From positions 1-64,000 of the forward strand of contig CAWFZK010000042.1 in NCBI GenBank assembly GCA_963820315.1: 64,000 nt of DNA. Direction: 5' to 3'. Numbering within the stretch: position 1 is the stretch's first letter; each line of letters starts with the position of its first letter. The notes beneath the pieces were generated by a model, which saw only the letters and a program-made list of their open reading frames with translations, did not search any database and had not been told where the DNA came from. Position numbers and translations under genes: made by a program. Shown here piece by piece: positions 9,483 through 18,845 of the stretch. The DNA comes from JACVRW01 sp963820315. GTDB taxonomy: Bacteria > Actinomycetota > Thermoleophilia > Solirubrobacterales > Thermoleophilaceae.

Positions 9483-11109
9483 ATGAACACGACCCACTCA
9501 CGGCGTGCACTGCCGGCCGCGATCTGCGCGGCCCTGACCGTCCTTGCCGCACCCGCCGCACCCGCCGCACCCGCCGCGACCGCCGCCGACGGCCCCGTCG
9601 CCGCTCGGGGACCGGTAGATGCCCCGATCGTCAACATCGAGGGCGACGCCGTCCGCGGAGTCGCCGTCGCCAGCGGCTACGCCTTCCGCGGCCTCCCCTA
9701 CGCCGCCGCCCCGACCGGGGATCTGCGCTGGCGGCCGCCGCAGCCTCCTGCCTCATGGAAGGGCGTCCGCGACGCGACCCAGTTCGCCGCCAGCTGCCCG
9801 CAGCAGCCGAGCGGCGTTCGCGCCGCCCGGCGCCCGAGCGAGGACTGCCTGTACCTCAACGTCTCCACGCCGGCGCTGCGCCATGGACGCGAAGTCGGCC
9901 GGTGCTCGTCTGGATCCACGGCGGCGGACTCACGCAAGACGGCGCCCGCAACTACGACGGCTCCAAGCTCGCGGCCGAGGGCACGGTCGTCGTCACGATC
10001 AACTACCGGCTCGGCGCGCTCGGCTTTCTCGCGCACCCGGCGCTCGCCTCGCGGCGCGGTGGCTCCGGCCGGCAACTACGGCCTAATGGATCAGCAGGCG
10101 GCGCTGCGCTGGATCCAGGACAACATCGCGCAGTTCGGCGGCGATCCGCGCAACGTCACGATCGCGGGCCAGTCAGCCGGCGGCCTGGCCGTGCTCGCCC
10201 ATCTGGTCTCGCGCGGGTCCCGCGGCCTCTTCCACCGGGCGATCGTCCAGAGCGGCGCGTTCGCGCTGACTCAGGTCCGCTCGCCGACGCCAAGTCCTTC
10301 GGTGAAACGATCGCGGACCAGGTGGGCTGCACGGATCAGACCGCAGCCTGCCTGCGCAACGTGTCGGTTCCTGATCTCCTGGACAAGTTCCCGGCCGCCG
10401 CGATCCCCGGTGTCGTCGACGGCAAGGTTCTCAGGGAGTCGATCGGGACAGCGCTGGCCCGCGGACGGTTCGCGCGCGTGCCGCTCCTCAACGGAATGAA
10501 CCACGACGAGGAGTTGCTCTTCGTCGCCGGGCTCGGACTTGCGGTGAGTGGCGGCACGTTCGTGCCAGCGCCCACAGCCGACCCCCGCTACCTACGAAAG
10601 CGTGATTGCCGTCGGTGCTCGGCGTGTCCGCGTCCAGAGCGTCTGCGATCGCGGCCGAGTATCCGGTCAGCGCCTACCCCGCACCGGTCGTGGCTCTCAG
10701 CACACTGGTTTCCGACGCGAACTTCGCGTGTCCCGCGCTGCAGGTCGATCGCTGGGTTTCGCGGCGCGTGCCGACGTTCGCTTACCAGTTCAATGACGAC
10801 ACCGCGCCGCCATTGTTCGCGGGACCCGGCTTCCCGCCGATCGCAACGCACTCATCCGAGATCCAGTACCTCTTCGATCAGCCGAACGCGCCGTTCGCCG
10901 CTGCGTTGAATGCCGATCAGGAGGCGCTCGCAGCGAGCATGCGCAGGGCGTGGGGGAACTTCGCGGCGAGCGGTAATCCTTCCGCGGCGGCACTGCCCTG
11001 GCCGTCGTTCAACACGAGTTCGGACGTGTTGTCGCTCGCGTCGCCGCAGCCCCAGGTCGAGACGACCTTCGCGTCCGCCCACCACTGCTCGTTCTGGCTC
11101 ACCGGATGA
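9483..11109 (+). CDS. Secreted type B carboxylesterase, frameshifted
   Basis: The start ATG at 9,483 opens a signal peptide: a basic NTTHSRRAL segment, a hydrophobic core and an Ala/Pro-rich end (AAPAAPAAPAATAADG). Family motifs follow: YAFRGLPYAAAPTGDLRW, SEDCLYLNV, VLVWIHGGGL, INYRLGALGFL and GQSAGGLAVLAHL, which holds the Ser nucleophile. The C-terminus reads MRRAWGNFAASGNPS. The reading moves between frames at least five times (near 9,890, 10,060, 10,280, 10,580 and 10,610), yet all pieces align with one carboxylesterase of about 540 residues. A hydrolase of esters outside the cytoplasm is the likely role. Confidence 0.82.
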
Positions 11110-11179
11110 CCCCGCAGGCCGTCGCACGCCCTCCCGATGTCTCCGGGAGGGCGTGTCCCGTCCAACGCAAGGAGCAGAG

Positions 11180-11635
11180 ATGTCCACCGTTCACTTCAAC
11201 CAGCCCATGGCCCTCTCGTCGGAGCAGCTCGTCGCTGGGCTCACCGACTTCGGGCCGGGGCGCTCGAAGGTCTTCAGCAAGAGTGCCGACGACTATCTCG
11301 AGGTGCACCGCCTAGGCCAGGCTGAGGCAGATGTCACGGAAGGCTCCGGCGGGGTTTGGGAGCGACTGCAGTACGACTGGTCGAATCCCAACCGTGTCGT
11401 CCTGAGGACCACCGACTCGAAGGTCTGGGGCGGCGCGTCGGGCTACACCTACACCCTCACCCGGCTGCCGAACGACCTCACCGATGTCGACGTCCGCATC
11501 GTTCGCGAGGGCAAGAACGCGAAGGGGCGGATCCTTGCATCCCTCGGGACCGTCGGGAGGGGCGTCCTCGGCAAGGCGTTCGCGAACAGCATCAGGGCGA
11601 TCGAGGCCCGCAACAACGGAGGGCTGGCCCGATGA
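11180..11635 (+). CDS. SRPBCC-like protein (151 aa)
   Basis: The start is preceded by AAGGAGCAG. The pattern of a helix, a run of short strands (ERLQYDWSNPNRVVLRTTD, YTYTLTRLPNDLTDVDVRIVREG) and a C-terminal helix (VGRGVLGKAFANSIRAIEARN) fits the START/SRPBCC ligand-binding fold. No catalytic residues can be assigned. Its stop overlaps the start of the next gene (ATGA), so the two are probably translated together. Confidence 0.75.
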   Translation: MSTVHFNQPMALSSEQLVAGLTDFGPGRSKVFSKSADDYLEVHRLGQAEADVTEGSGGVWERLQYDWSNPNRVVLRTTDSKVWGGASGYTYTLTRLPNDLTDVDVRIVREGKNAKGRILASLGTVGRGVLGKAFANSIRAIEARNNGGLAR

Positions 11636-11880
11636 CCAGGCTTCCGACAACTACCCGAACGGAGCTCGCACAACGATCGGGCGCCGGCATCGACGTGACG
11701 CTCGTGTGGGTGCAGGAGGCAGGCGCGGACAGAACTCTCGTCTGCGTCTGCGACTGGCTGGAGGGCGCGTACTTCGAGATCCCGACCGAGCCGTACCTCG
11801 CGCTTGACGTCTACCACCACCCCTTCGCATACCGGGCCTTCAGCAGCGTTGACTACGAGGACAGTCGACTCGCGGCGTAG
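11632..11880 (+). CDS. Small acidic protein of unknown function, paralogue of 604-852
   Basis: The 82-residue product has the same length as the gene at 604-852 and shares its blocks: TELAQRSGAGIDVTLVW, AYFEI, EPYLALDVYHHPFAYR, VDYED. It overlaps the SRPBCC-like gene by 4 bases, which suggests a functional link that the other copy lacks. Function unknown. Confidence 0.75.
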   Translation: MTRLPTTTRTELAQRSGAGIDVTLVWVQEAGADRTLVCVCDWLEGAYFEIPTEPYLALDVYHHPFAYRAFSSVDYEDSRLAA

Positions 11881-11892
11881 CCGCGGACCGTC

Positions 11893-12162
11893 ATGGGCAT
11901 CTTCGGCTCCATCATCCGCGGCGTCATGGCGAGCGCGGTCGGCACCCTCGCGATGGACACACTTCTCTATCGCCGCCACCGCAACAGCGGCGGTGAGTCC
12001 GCGTTCCTCGCCTGGGAATCGTCGGCAGGCTTAGGGAGCTGGGAAAGCGCGCCAGCTCCGGCCCTCGTTGGCAAGCAACTGCTCGAGCGCGTGACGAAGC
12101 GTCAGGTACCGCCGCGCTATGCGCGCGCCGACGTCGCGATCGCATGGGCGGAGGTGCCGTGA
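11893..12162 (+). CDS. Probable truncated membrane-associated protein (89 aa)
   Basis: The protein begins MGIFGSIIRGVMASAVGTLAMDTLLYRRHR, one hydrophobic helix, then GGESAFLAWESSAGLGSWESAPAPALVGKQLLERV. I recall longer actinobacterial membrane proteins with a similar start, so this copy may be cut short; it ends AIAWAEVP and its TGA overlaps the ATG of the next gene (GTGATG). Function unknown. Confidence 0.55.
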   Translation: MGIFGSIIRGVMASAVGTLAMDTLLYRRHRNSGGESAFLAWESSAGLGSWESAPAPALVGKQLLERVTKRQVPPRYARADVAIAWAEVP

Positions 12163-12746
12163 TGTCAGCGGTTCCACGCGCAGTCACGCCTACAAGCGAC
12201 GGCGGATCCCCAGCGCCAACGAGCCTCGGAGTCCTGTTCGTGCTCGGCGGCATCTTCTGCGTCTTGGCCCCGGCGGTCACCGGCGTGGGCCTCGCCATCG
12301 CCGTCGGCATCGGGCTCGCCGTCGCTGCCGGCTCGAGCGCTGGCTCGATCTTCAAGTCGGACCAGACGCGAACAGCACGATGGTCAGCAGCTCTCGCCAC
12401 GGCGTTACCGCTCGCACTATCGCTTCTCATCCTCCTCAACCCTTGGGCAGCGGTGACCTCACTCAGCGCCCTCGTCGCCATCTATCTGTTCGCCTCCAAC
12501 GTGCGCTGGCTGATCGTCTGGATAGCGGAACCAAGACGCTGGCTGGCGCTCGGAGCGGCCATCGCCGCCCACACCGGTGCAGTGCTAATCGTGCTCGATT
12601 GGCCGCTCAGCGGAGAGTGGGCGATCGGTGTCTTCGCCGGTGCAGAGATCATCGTCACCGGTGGCCTGATGATCGCTTCGGGCTTCGGTCGAGCAGAGCG
12701 TCGCGGCAACACAGCCGCGTGGACGCGCGCCCAGAAGGACTCGTGA
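12162..12746 (+). CDS. HdeD/DUF308-like membrane protein (194 aa)
   Basis: About six hydrophobic helices, in the pattern GVLFVLGGIFCVLAPAVTGVGLAIAVG and later LIVLDWPLSGEWAIGVFAGAEIIVTGGLMI, match the HdeD/DUF308 family of small membrane proteins. The ATG overlaps the stop of the preceding gene, so coupled translation is likely. HdeD is linked to acid stress in enterobacteria; that role should not be assumed here. Confidence 0.75.
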   Translation: MSAVPRAVTPTSDGGSPAPTSLGVLFVLGGIFCVLAPAVTGVGLAIAVGIGLAVAAGSSAGSIFKSDQTRTARWSAALATALPLALSLLILLNPWAAVTSLSALVAIYLFASNVRWLIVWIAEPRRWLALGAAIAAHTGAVLIVLDWPLSGEWAIGVFAGAEIIVTGGLMIASGFGRAERRGNTAAWTRAQKDS

Positions 12747-12973
12747 GGGCGGATGGCGCTCGGCGATCACGCGGCGCACCTCGACATCGACGGGTCCCAC
12801 GCCGCCGAAGAACTCCTTGACCGCCTGGAGGCCCTTGGGGTCCGTCGACCCGCGGACGCACCCGCGTCCACGTACCCACCGTTTCGCCTCGACCCCGGCA
12901 GCGCCGAGCCGCCTGCCGCCACAGACCCGCGCACACTTGCCGCGGCTCCCACACCGACCGCAAACGAAGTCGC

Positions 12974-14608
12974 GTGACCGTGCATCAGACAACCGGGCCG
13001 ACCCTCGGCCTGAATCAACCGCGCAGCCGCCGGGTTGCGGTAGGGGCGGTGGCTGTGTTGGTCGTTGCGGTGGCCGTTATCGCCGTTGTCGTCGCCGATG
13101 CGCCGGCCCGGGTTCCCGAAGGGACCGCGATTGCAGGTGTAGTTGTGGGTGGAGAGTCGGCGGCTGAGGCGGAGGAACTCGTGTCGGCGCGTGCGCGGGA
13201 GCTGGCGATGCGGCCGGTTGTTGTCGTGGGTCACCAGGGCAGTGTCCGCACGAGCGGTGTCACGCTTCGTGCAAGGCCCCGCGTCGCGGCGGCCGTCACC
13301 GCGGCGGGCCTCCACCGGTTCGGCCGCGCACGAGACTGGCTCGACAGCGCCGAGACGCGCAACGTGCCGCTGTCCTGGGAGGTCGGCGGTCGGGAGGTGC
13401 GGGCGTTGGCGCGACGGTTGGTGCGGACGGTGCGGCCGTCGGAGGCGGCGGTTGTCGTCAGTGCCGGCGGTGTCGAGGTTCGCGAAGGTCGAGTCGGCTA
13501 CGTCATCGACGTCGACGCGTTGAGGTCTCGTCTGGAGTCGCTGCCGCGCCTCGTCCGGGCGCCGACGATTCGCATCGCACCGCAGGTCACGACCACCGAG
13601 GCCCGCGCGACGGCGCAGCGGGTCGAACGTCTCACCGGAACTCGCCGGACGATCCTTCTCGGCACCGTCGAGACCACGCTCCAGCCGCAGACGTTACGCG
13701 CTCTCGTCCATGTGCAGCGGAGTGCGAGCAGGCTGTCGATCGCGTTCGACGAAGCCAGGCTCGCAAGCCTGCTCCCAGCCTCGGTCTCAGCGCGTGACGC
13801 CGAGTTCCGCTTCCAGGGCGCGAACGTCGAGATCGTGCCCGCAGTGCAGGGCCGCGTTCTCGACGTAGCCGCCACTGCCCGCCGGCTCACCGCGTCAGAA
13901 CAGTCGCCGATCGAAGCGGCCGTGACCCTGGTGCAACCGAACGTGACCACCGCGGAACTCGCCTCGCTCGGGATCCGCGACCGTGTCTCGGAGTTCACAA
14001 CGCACTACCTTCCGGGCCAGCCGCGCGTCGTCAACATCCAACGGGCCGCCGCCGTGATCGACGGAACGATCCTCCGTCCCGGAGCCACGTTCTCGATGAA
14101 CGAGGCTCTCGGCGAACGAACGATCGCCAAGGGATACGTCCCTGCTCCGCAGATCGCCGGCAACTCGTTCGTGGACTCCGTCGGAGGCGGCATCAGCCAG
14201 GTCGCGACCATGCTCTACAACGGCGCCTTCTTCGCCGGACTCGAGTTGATCGAGCATCAGCCGCACTCGCTCTACATCGACCGGTACCCGCTCGGCCGCG
14301 AAGCGACGATCTCCTGGGGTGGCCCCGAGCTGATCTTCCGCAACGACTGGCCCGCGAGCGTGCTGATCAAGCTCGATGCGACTGACACCTCGATCACCGT
14401 CCGCTTCTTCTCGACACGCCTCGGCCGCAGAGTCGAGACCGAAACGAGTGTCCCGTACGGGCACGGCGGGGGCAGCTTCACCGTCGACTACACCCGACGC
14501 GTGTATCGCGGAAGCCGCCTCGCGCGGGACGAAAGGTTCCGTGTCCGCTACGGCGTCTCTCCGCGCCCGGAGCCCCCGGGGGTATGTGACGTCGCCCGTC
14601 ATCTTTGA
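12974..14608 (+). CDS. VanW-family protein with membrane anchor (544 aa)
   Basis: Starting at GTG 12,974, the protein has one N-terminal membrane helix (residues about 21-44), then a region with repeated peptidoglycan-binding-like folds (about 50-330), then a VanW domain: ATFSMNEALGERTIAKGYVPAPQI, GGGISQVATMLYNGAFFAGLELIEHQPHSLYIDRYP. The full length and domain order are normal for the family. VanW lies in some vancomycin-resistance clusters, but its activity is unknown and no van genes lie nearby. Likely outside the membrane, at the cell wall. The 227 bases before it hold no gene I can support. Confidence 0.88.
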   Translation: MTVHQTTGPTLGLNQPRSRRVAVGAVAVLVVAVAVIAVVVADAPARVPEGTAIAGVVVGGESAAEAEELVSARARELAMRPVVVVGHQGSVRTSGVTLRARPRVAAAVTAAGLHRFGRARDWLDSAETRNVPLSWEVGGREVRALARRLVRTVRPSEAAVVVSAGGVEVREGRVGYVIDVDALRSRLESLPRLVRAPTIRIAPQVTTTEARATAQRVERLTGTRRTILLGTVETTLQPQTLRALVHVQRSASRLSIAFDEARLASLLPASVSARDAEFRFQGANVEIVPAVQGRVLDVAATARRLTASEQSPIEAAVTLVQPNVTTAELASLGIRDRVSEFTTHYLPGQPRVVNIQRAAAVIDGTILRPGATFSMNEALGERTIAKGYVPAPQIAGNSFVDSVGGGISQVATMLYNGAFFAGLELIEHQPHSLYIDRYPLGREATISWGGPELIFRNDWPASVLIKLDATDTSITVRFFSTRLGRRVETETSVPYGHGGGSFTVDYTRRVYRGSRLARDERFRVRYGVSPRPEPPGVCDVARHL

Positions 14609-14637
14609 CACCCGTGCCGAGTCGAGCTAGGCGCGAG

Positions 14638-16089
14638 ATGACGCGAAGTCAGCGCTTCACCCTGCTCGCAGCGACACTGGGCTCGAGTGTGGCCGCGATC
14701 GACGGCACGATCGTCAACGTCGCGCTGCCGGCGATCCAAGCCGATCTCGGCGGCGGCCTGCAGACCCAACAGTGGATCGCGAACGCCTACCTGCTCACCC
14801 TCGGCTCGCTGATCCTCATCGGCGGTTCACTGGGGGACATCTACGGCAGGCGTCGCGTGTTCGCCCTCGGGGTCGGTTCCTTCGGCGTCCTCTCGCTAGC
14901 CTGCGCGGTCGCGCCGAGCACGGAGACACTGATCGCGGCCCGCGCTCTGCAGGGCGTCGCCGGGGCGCTGCTGACGCCGAACTCGCTGGCGATCATCGCG
15001 GCGGCGTTCAACGAACGCGCGCGCGGCGCGGCGATCGGCTCGTGGACCGCCTGGGGCGGGATCGCGGTCCTCCTCGGCCCGCTCGCCGGCGGTCTGATCG
15101 TCGACCAGGCCTCCTGGCGCTGGATATTCGCGATCAACGTCCCAGTCGTCCTTGTCACGCTGCTGCTCGTGCGCGCCGCGGAGCCGGACGGGCCGGCCGT
15201 GCGGCGACGCATCGACATCCTCGGCGCGACGCTCTGCGCGCTCGGCCTGGCGGGAATCGTCTTCGCCCTGGTCGAACAGCCCCGCTTCGGCTGGGGCAGC
15301 CCAGCGGTGATCGGCTCGCTCGCCGGCGGCTCCCTCGCGCTGACGTCGTTCGTGGTCTACGAGCGGCGCGCGTCCCACCCGATGCTGCGGCTCGACCTGT
15401 TCCGCCGCCGGAACTTCTCAATCGCGAACCTGCAGACGCTCACGATCTATGCAGGCCTGGGGGTGATGGTCTTCTTCCTCTTCATCTTCCTGCAGCAGGT
15501 CGCGGGCTACTCGGCCGTGCGGGCGGGACTGACGACGGTCCCGACGACGCTGATCATGTTTGCGCTCTCGAGCCGGCTGGGAGCGCTTGCGGACCGGTTC
15601 GGCCCCCGGCTCTTCCTGGGGGGCGGGCCTCTGGTCGCCGCAGCCGGAATCCTGCTCTTCCTCAGAGTCGGGACCGAGGTGTCATACGCGCTCGACCTCC
15701 TGCCTGCGCAGGTCGTCTTCACCCTCGGGCTCGCCGCCACGGTCGCGCCGCTGACCGCCACCGTGCTTGCTGATGCCGACGAGACCGACGCGGGGATCGC
15801 GTCGGCGATCAACAACGCGATCGCCCGCGTCGCCGGCCTGGTCGGCATCTCGGCGATCGGAGCGCTCGTCGCCTCGAGGCTGCCAGGCGGCACGTTCGCG
15901 CCCAATCCCGAGTCCGTGGACGCATTCCACACGGCCGTCGCCGTCTGCGCGGCACTCGTCGCCACCGGCGGAATCGTCGCTGCGCTCTGGATCGAGAACC
16001 CTCGCCGGCGCGTCCGGGCGGAAGATTGCCCCGGAGGTCAGCTCGTCGGCGTACCTCGGCCGGCCGTCGTCATGCGCGCCGGAAGCTGA
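14638..16089 (+). CDS. MFS exporter, DHA2 family (14 helices)
   Basis: The protein has the DHA2 (EmrB/QacA) signature: AAIDGTIVNVALPAIQADL in helix 1, GGSLGDIYGRRRVF (motif A) and GVAGALLTPNSLAIIAAAF, with about 14 hydrophobic segments over 483 residues. It is expected to export drugs or small organic molecules using the proton gradient. I chose ATG 14,638; TTG at 14,605 is an in-frame alternative that overlaps the VanW gene. No regulator is adjacent. Confidence 0.88.
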   Translation: MTRSQRFTLLAATLGSSVAAIDGTIVNVALPAIQADLGGGLQTQQWIANAYLLTLGSLILIGGSLGDIYGRRRVFALGVGSFGVLSLACAVAPSTETLIAARALQGVAGALLTPNSLAIIAAAFNERARGAAIGSWTAWGGIAVLLGPLAGGLIVDQASWRWIFAINVPVVLVTLLLVRAAEPDGPAVRRRIDILGATLCALGLAGIVFALVEQPRFGWGSPAVIGSLAGGSLALTSFVVYERRASHPMLRLDLFRRRNFSIANLQTLTIYAGLGVMVFFLFIFLQQVAGYSAVRAGLTTVPTTLIMFALSSRLGALADRFGPRLFLGGGPLVAAAGILLFLRVGTEVSYALDLLPAQVVFTLGLAATVAPLTATVLADADETDAGIASAINNAIARVAGLVGISAIGALVASRLPGGTFAPNPESVDAFHTAVAVCAALVATGGIVAALWIENPRRRVRAEDCPGGQLVGVPRPAVVMRAGS

Positions 16090-16269
16090 CTCAGCGCACC
16101 CGTGTCAGAGCGTGTCAGCAGAAGCCTTTCCGAGCTACCCGACACCGGCGCGGCTGGCCGCAGCTTTCGCTCAATCAAGCGGCTCGGCCGACCGCGCCTC
16201 TCGTTTTCGCGCCCTCCCCGAGCTCCATACCGCGCCCGCGTGATGCCCAGGTGATGCCTGCCCAAATAG

Positions 16270-16293
16270 AAACCCCCGCATTTGCAGGGGTTT
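16270..16293 (-). terminator. Intrinsic terminator of rnpB
   Basis: On the minus strand AAACCCC (16,293-16,287) pairs with GGGGTTT (16,276-16,270) around a loop TGCAAATGCG, followed by the T-rich CTATTT. It begins a few bases after the 3' end of rnpB. Its ascending arm, CCCCTGCAAATGCGG, recurs beside the tRNA relics at 41-59 kb. Confidence 0.75.
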
Positions 16294-16296
16294 CCT

Positions 16297-16650
<354 letters not shown>

Positions 16651-16657
16651 CACGAAT

Positions 16658-16690
16658 TCTAGCTCGGATCGGGGAATGTCGAGGCCGTCG
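16658..16690 (-). promoter_or_regulatory. Likely rnpB promoter
   Basis: On the minus strand a -10-like TAGAAT lies at 16,663-16,658, about seven bases before the 5' end of P1, which is the right distance for a transcription start. A weak -35-like CTCGAC lies about 16 bases further upstream. Confidence 0.5.
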
Positions 16691-16902
16691 CAGAGCAGCG
16701 TTCCGCACTCGAGGCACGCGTGCTACTTCGTCGAGGTCCTGCTCGCCGTGAAACAGACCGAGCACGACGCATATCAGCAGGTGATCAGCTCCTGGGAGCG
16801 AGAGCATCTTTTGCTCAATGTGTGAGGGCGCGCGCAGCAGGTCAGCCACTGGTTGCTCGCTGGGCACAAATCGTCGAAGGTCGGGACCAGCAGGAGTTGG
16901 TG
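16691..16902. other. Boundary zone between actinobacterial and alphaproteobacterial sequence; no supported gene
   Basis: Genes to the left (MFS, rnpB) belong with the actinobacterial flanks; genes from 16,903 on belong with an alphaproteobacterium. Short open frames here (for example 16,680-16,826) have no recognisable product. I cannot place the joint more exactly. Confidence 0.5.
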
Positions 16903-17361
16903 ATGGCCAAGCAGTTGGCGCCGATGGCCGACCTCTACGACCGGGATTTCCACGGCTGGGCGCTGCACCAGGCTGAGCTGGTGCGGGCACGGCGGCTGGG
17001 CGAGCTCGACCTCGACAACATCGCGGAGGAGCTTCGGTCGTTGGGTAGCGAGCAGGAGCATCGGCTGGAGTTCAGCTACCGAGTGCTCCTGATGCATTTG
17101 CTGAAGTGGATGTACCAGCCGCAGCGCCGTAGCCGCAGCTGGCGTGGAACGATCGTTCGCGAACGGATCAACGCGGCGCGGACACTGGACCGAAATCCGA
17201 GCTTGAAGCCATTGCGGGACGGTCTGTTCGCAGAGGCCCATCGCGGCGCGCGTAAGGAGGCGGCGGCGGAGACTGGCCTGCCGCTCGCCATGTTCGCGGA
17301 CACCGCGCCGTTCACCATCGTGCAGGCCATGGACGAGGAATTCTGGCCCGACCCCCGCTAG
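16903..17361 (+). CDS. DUF29 family protein (152 aa)
   Basis: The start follows CAGGAG. The sequence LYDRDFHGWALHQAELVRARRLGELDLDNIAEELRSLG, then HRLEFSYRVLLMHLLKWMYQP, is the DUF29 pattern, a family common in cyanobacteria and alphaproteobacteria and of unknown function. Full length for the family. Its last codons overlap the end of the convergent HAD gene. Confidence 0.9.
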   Translation: MAKQLAPMADLYDRDFHGWALHQAELVRARRLGELDLDNIAEELRSLGSEQEHRLEFSYRVLLMHLLKWMYQPQRRSRSWRGTIVRERINAARTLDRNPSLKPLRDGLFAEAHRGARKEAAAETGLPLAMFADTAPFTIVQAMDEEFWPDPR

Positions 17362-17987
17362 CCTGCGATGGCGGGCGCGATCTCTTCGATGCTCGTGAAC
17401 AGCCGATCGGGCGACAGCGCCCGCAGTGCGTCGGGCGTGGCGTAGCCCCAGGTGACGGCGCCGAAGGCGATGCCGACAGCACGGGCGGCATCGGCGTCGC
17501 GCAGCTCGTCGCCGACATAGATCGCCTCCTGGACCCGGACCCCTGCGCGTCGGAGCACACCGCGCAGGCGCGGCGGCTTGCCGAACAGCCCGGCGCCACA
17601 GGCATAGTGCGCGACCAGCGCCGCGGTCTCGGGGCCCAGGGTCCGGCGCACGTTGGCCTCCGCGTCGGAGCTCACGATGGCGCGGTCGATGCCGCGACAG
17701 GCGAGGTCGCGCAGGAGCTCGACCACCCCGGGGAACAGCTGCAGGCGCTCCGCCTGCTGGGCCTTGAGCTGGCGCAGGCGGCCGGCGATGCGCGGCACCT
17801 TCCACAATGGCACGTTCAGCTTGCGCAGGACCTCGCGCGGGTGACAGGCGCGCAGCGCCTGACGCTCGGCCTCGCCGACCGGGCGGATGCCGAACTCCTC
17901 GGCGACACCGCCGAGCACGCTGGAGAACCATGGGAGACTGTCGACCAGCGTGCCGTCGAAGTCGAAGATGGCGAGCCGATAGGTTAC
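17358..17987 (-). CDS. HAD-superfamily phosphatase (phosphoglycolate phosphatase-like)
   Basis: HAD motif I is IFDFDGTLVDS at the N-terminus (about 17,970-17,935), motif II is the Ser in AIVSSDAEAN, motif III the Lys in FGKPPRL, and motif IV GDELRDADAARAVG. The helical cap between motifs I and II fits the phosphoglycolate phosphatase class. No clear start codon lies directly before YRLAIFDFDG; the coding frame overlaps the end of the upstream GFA gene, so translation may be coupled. Substrate unknown. Confidence 0.82.
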   Translation of the reverse strand, partial: VTYRLAIFDFDGTLVDSLPWFSSVLGGVAEEFGIRPVGEAERQALRACHPREVLRKLNVPLWKVPRIAGRLRQLKAQQAERLQLFPGVVELLRDLACRGIDRAIVSSDAEANVRRTLGPETAALVAHYACGAGLFGKPPRLRGVLRRAGVRVQEAIYVGDELRDADAARAVGIAFGAVTWGYATPDALRALSPDRLFTSIEEIAPAIAG

Positions 17988-18348
17988 GCCACGGTCAGAT
18001 GCAGCCAGGGCAGCCTCTCCTCGGTAAAGGCCTCGATTGTCGGCGCGAGGTCGGTGCAGTCATCGAAGGCGCCGAGATGCAGGTGGATCTCCCCCGGCCA
18101 GCGTTCGCCGGTGAAGCTGATCGGGCTGCCGCAGCGGCCGCAGAAACCCCGTCGCACCCCCGGTGCCGAGGCGAACTCGGTGGGCGGTCCGGCGGGGAAC
18201 TGGACCGCCGCCATCGGGAAGCCGGCATAGCCGCCACCGGCGCGCCGGTCGCCCGGCGACAGCTCGCGCAGTGACAGTAGGCGACCCAGTTCGGACGCGC
18301 CTCCGCGACGAACCGCACCGCGCCGCAGCGGCAGCCACCCTGGTGCAC
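17984..18348 (-). CDS. GFA-family zinc protein (glutathione-dependent formaldehyde-activating fold), frameshifted
   Basis: From GTG 18,348 the protein reads HQGGCRCGAVRF, then CHCASCRRATGAP, and after a frame change near 18,240 FCGRCGSPISF. These cysteine clusters are the zinc ligands of the GFA/CENP-V fold. The C-terminus is HLHLGAFDDCTDLAPTIEAF. Full length of about 120 residues is normal. Despite the family name, most members have no proven formaldehyde activity. Confidence 0.82.
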
Positions 18349-18365
18349 GAACGAGGTGCCGCCGC

Positions 18366-18608
18366 TCAGTGGACGCAACCCGCGCCGCAGCAATGGCCGC
18401 CGAAGCTGGGACCGTCGGCGGCGCACGCACCCGCGCCGCCGGACATGGCCTCGCCGCCCGAGGCGCGGCTGCCCACCGCCGGGTGCGCCAGTGCCCGTGG
18501 TGCCGGGCGCTCGCAGTCGGGGCAGGGCTGCGGGGCTTCACTTTGGCTCATCTGGCCCCAGGCCGAGAACTCGCCGTGGTGATCGCACTGGTAGGTGTAG
18601 AGGGGCAT
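18366..18608 (-). CDS. FmdB-type zinc ribbon protein (80 aa)
   Basis: MPLYTYQCDHHGEFSAW starts the protein, with a second pair CPDCERPAPRALAHPAV. This is the short FmdB/CxxC regulatory-type zinc ribbon. The C-terminal half is Gly/Ala/Cys rich and ends GHCCGAGCVH. It lies just upstream of the GFA gene on the same strand. Function unknown; often annotated as a putative regulator. Confidence 0.85.
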   Translation of the reverse strand: MPLYTYQCDHHGEFSAWGQMSQSEAPQPCPDCERPAPRALAHPAVGSRASGGEAMSGGAGACAADGPSFGGHCCGAGCVH

Positions 18609-18845
18609 GGGTGGTCACTCCGATCCGAACACGCCCCAAGATAGCGCCGGCGCTCGACCGTTGCGAGATGGTGGGCGACGTGCAGCAGCTCGGGCGACGC
18701 GCGGCGCCCCTCGCCCGCTTTGCGGCCGCCTGCTACGAGGTGCGGACAAGCCAGCAAGCCGGGCCCGGCGCATGACACAATCCGCTAAGATGCGCGCAGT
18801 GCCGGGGCTCGACGCCCGCCATCATCTGCACGCGGCGGTCGGCCG

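Noticed and set aside
1..11109. Calling every frameshifted gene a pseudogene
   Set aside because: Most breaks are single-base shifts inside well-conserved full-length genes, which fits sequence error better; only relics with large missing parts or several changes in a short span are called pseudogenes.
12747..12973. Small frames on both strands between the HdeD-like and VanW genes
   Set aside because: Neither strand shows a ribosome binding site with a recognisable product, and both translations are Pro/Ala/Arg-rich as expected for noncoding GC-rich DNA.
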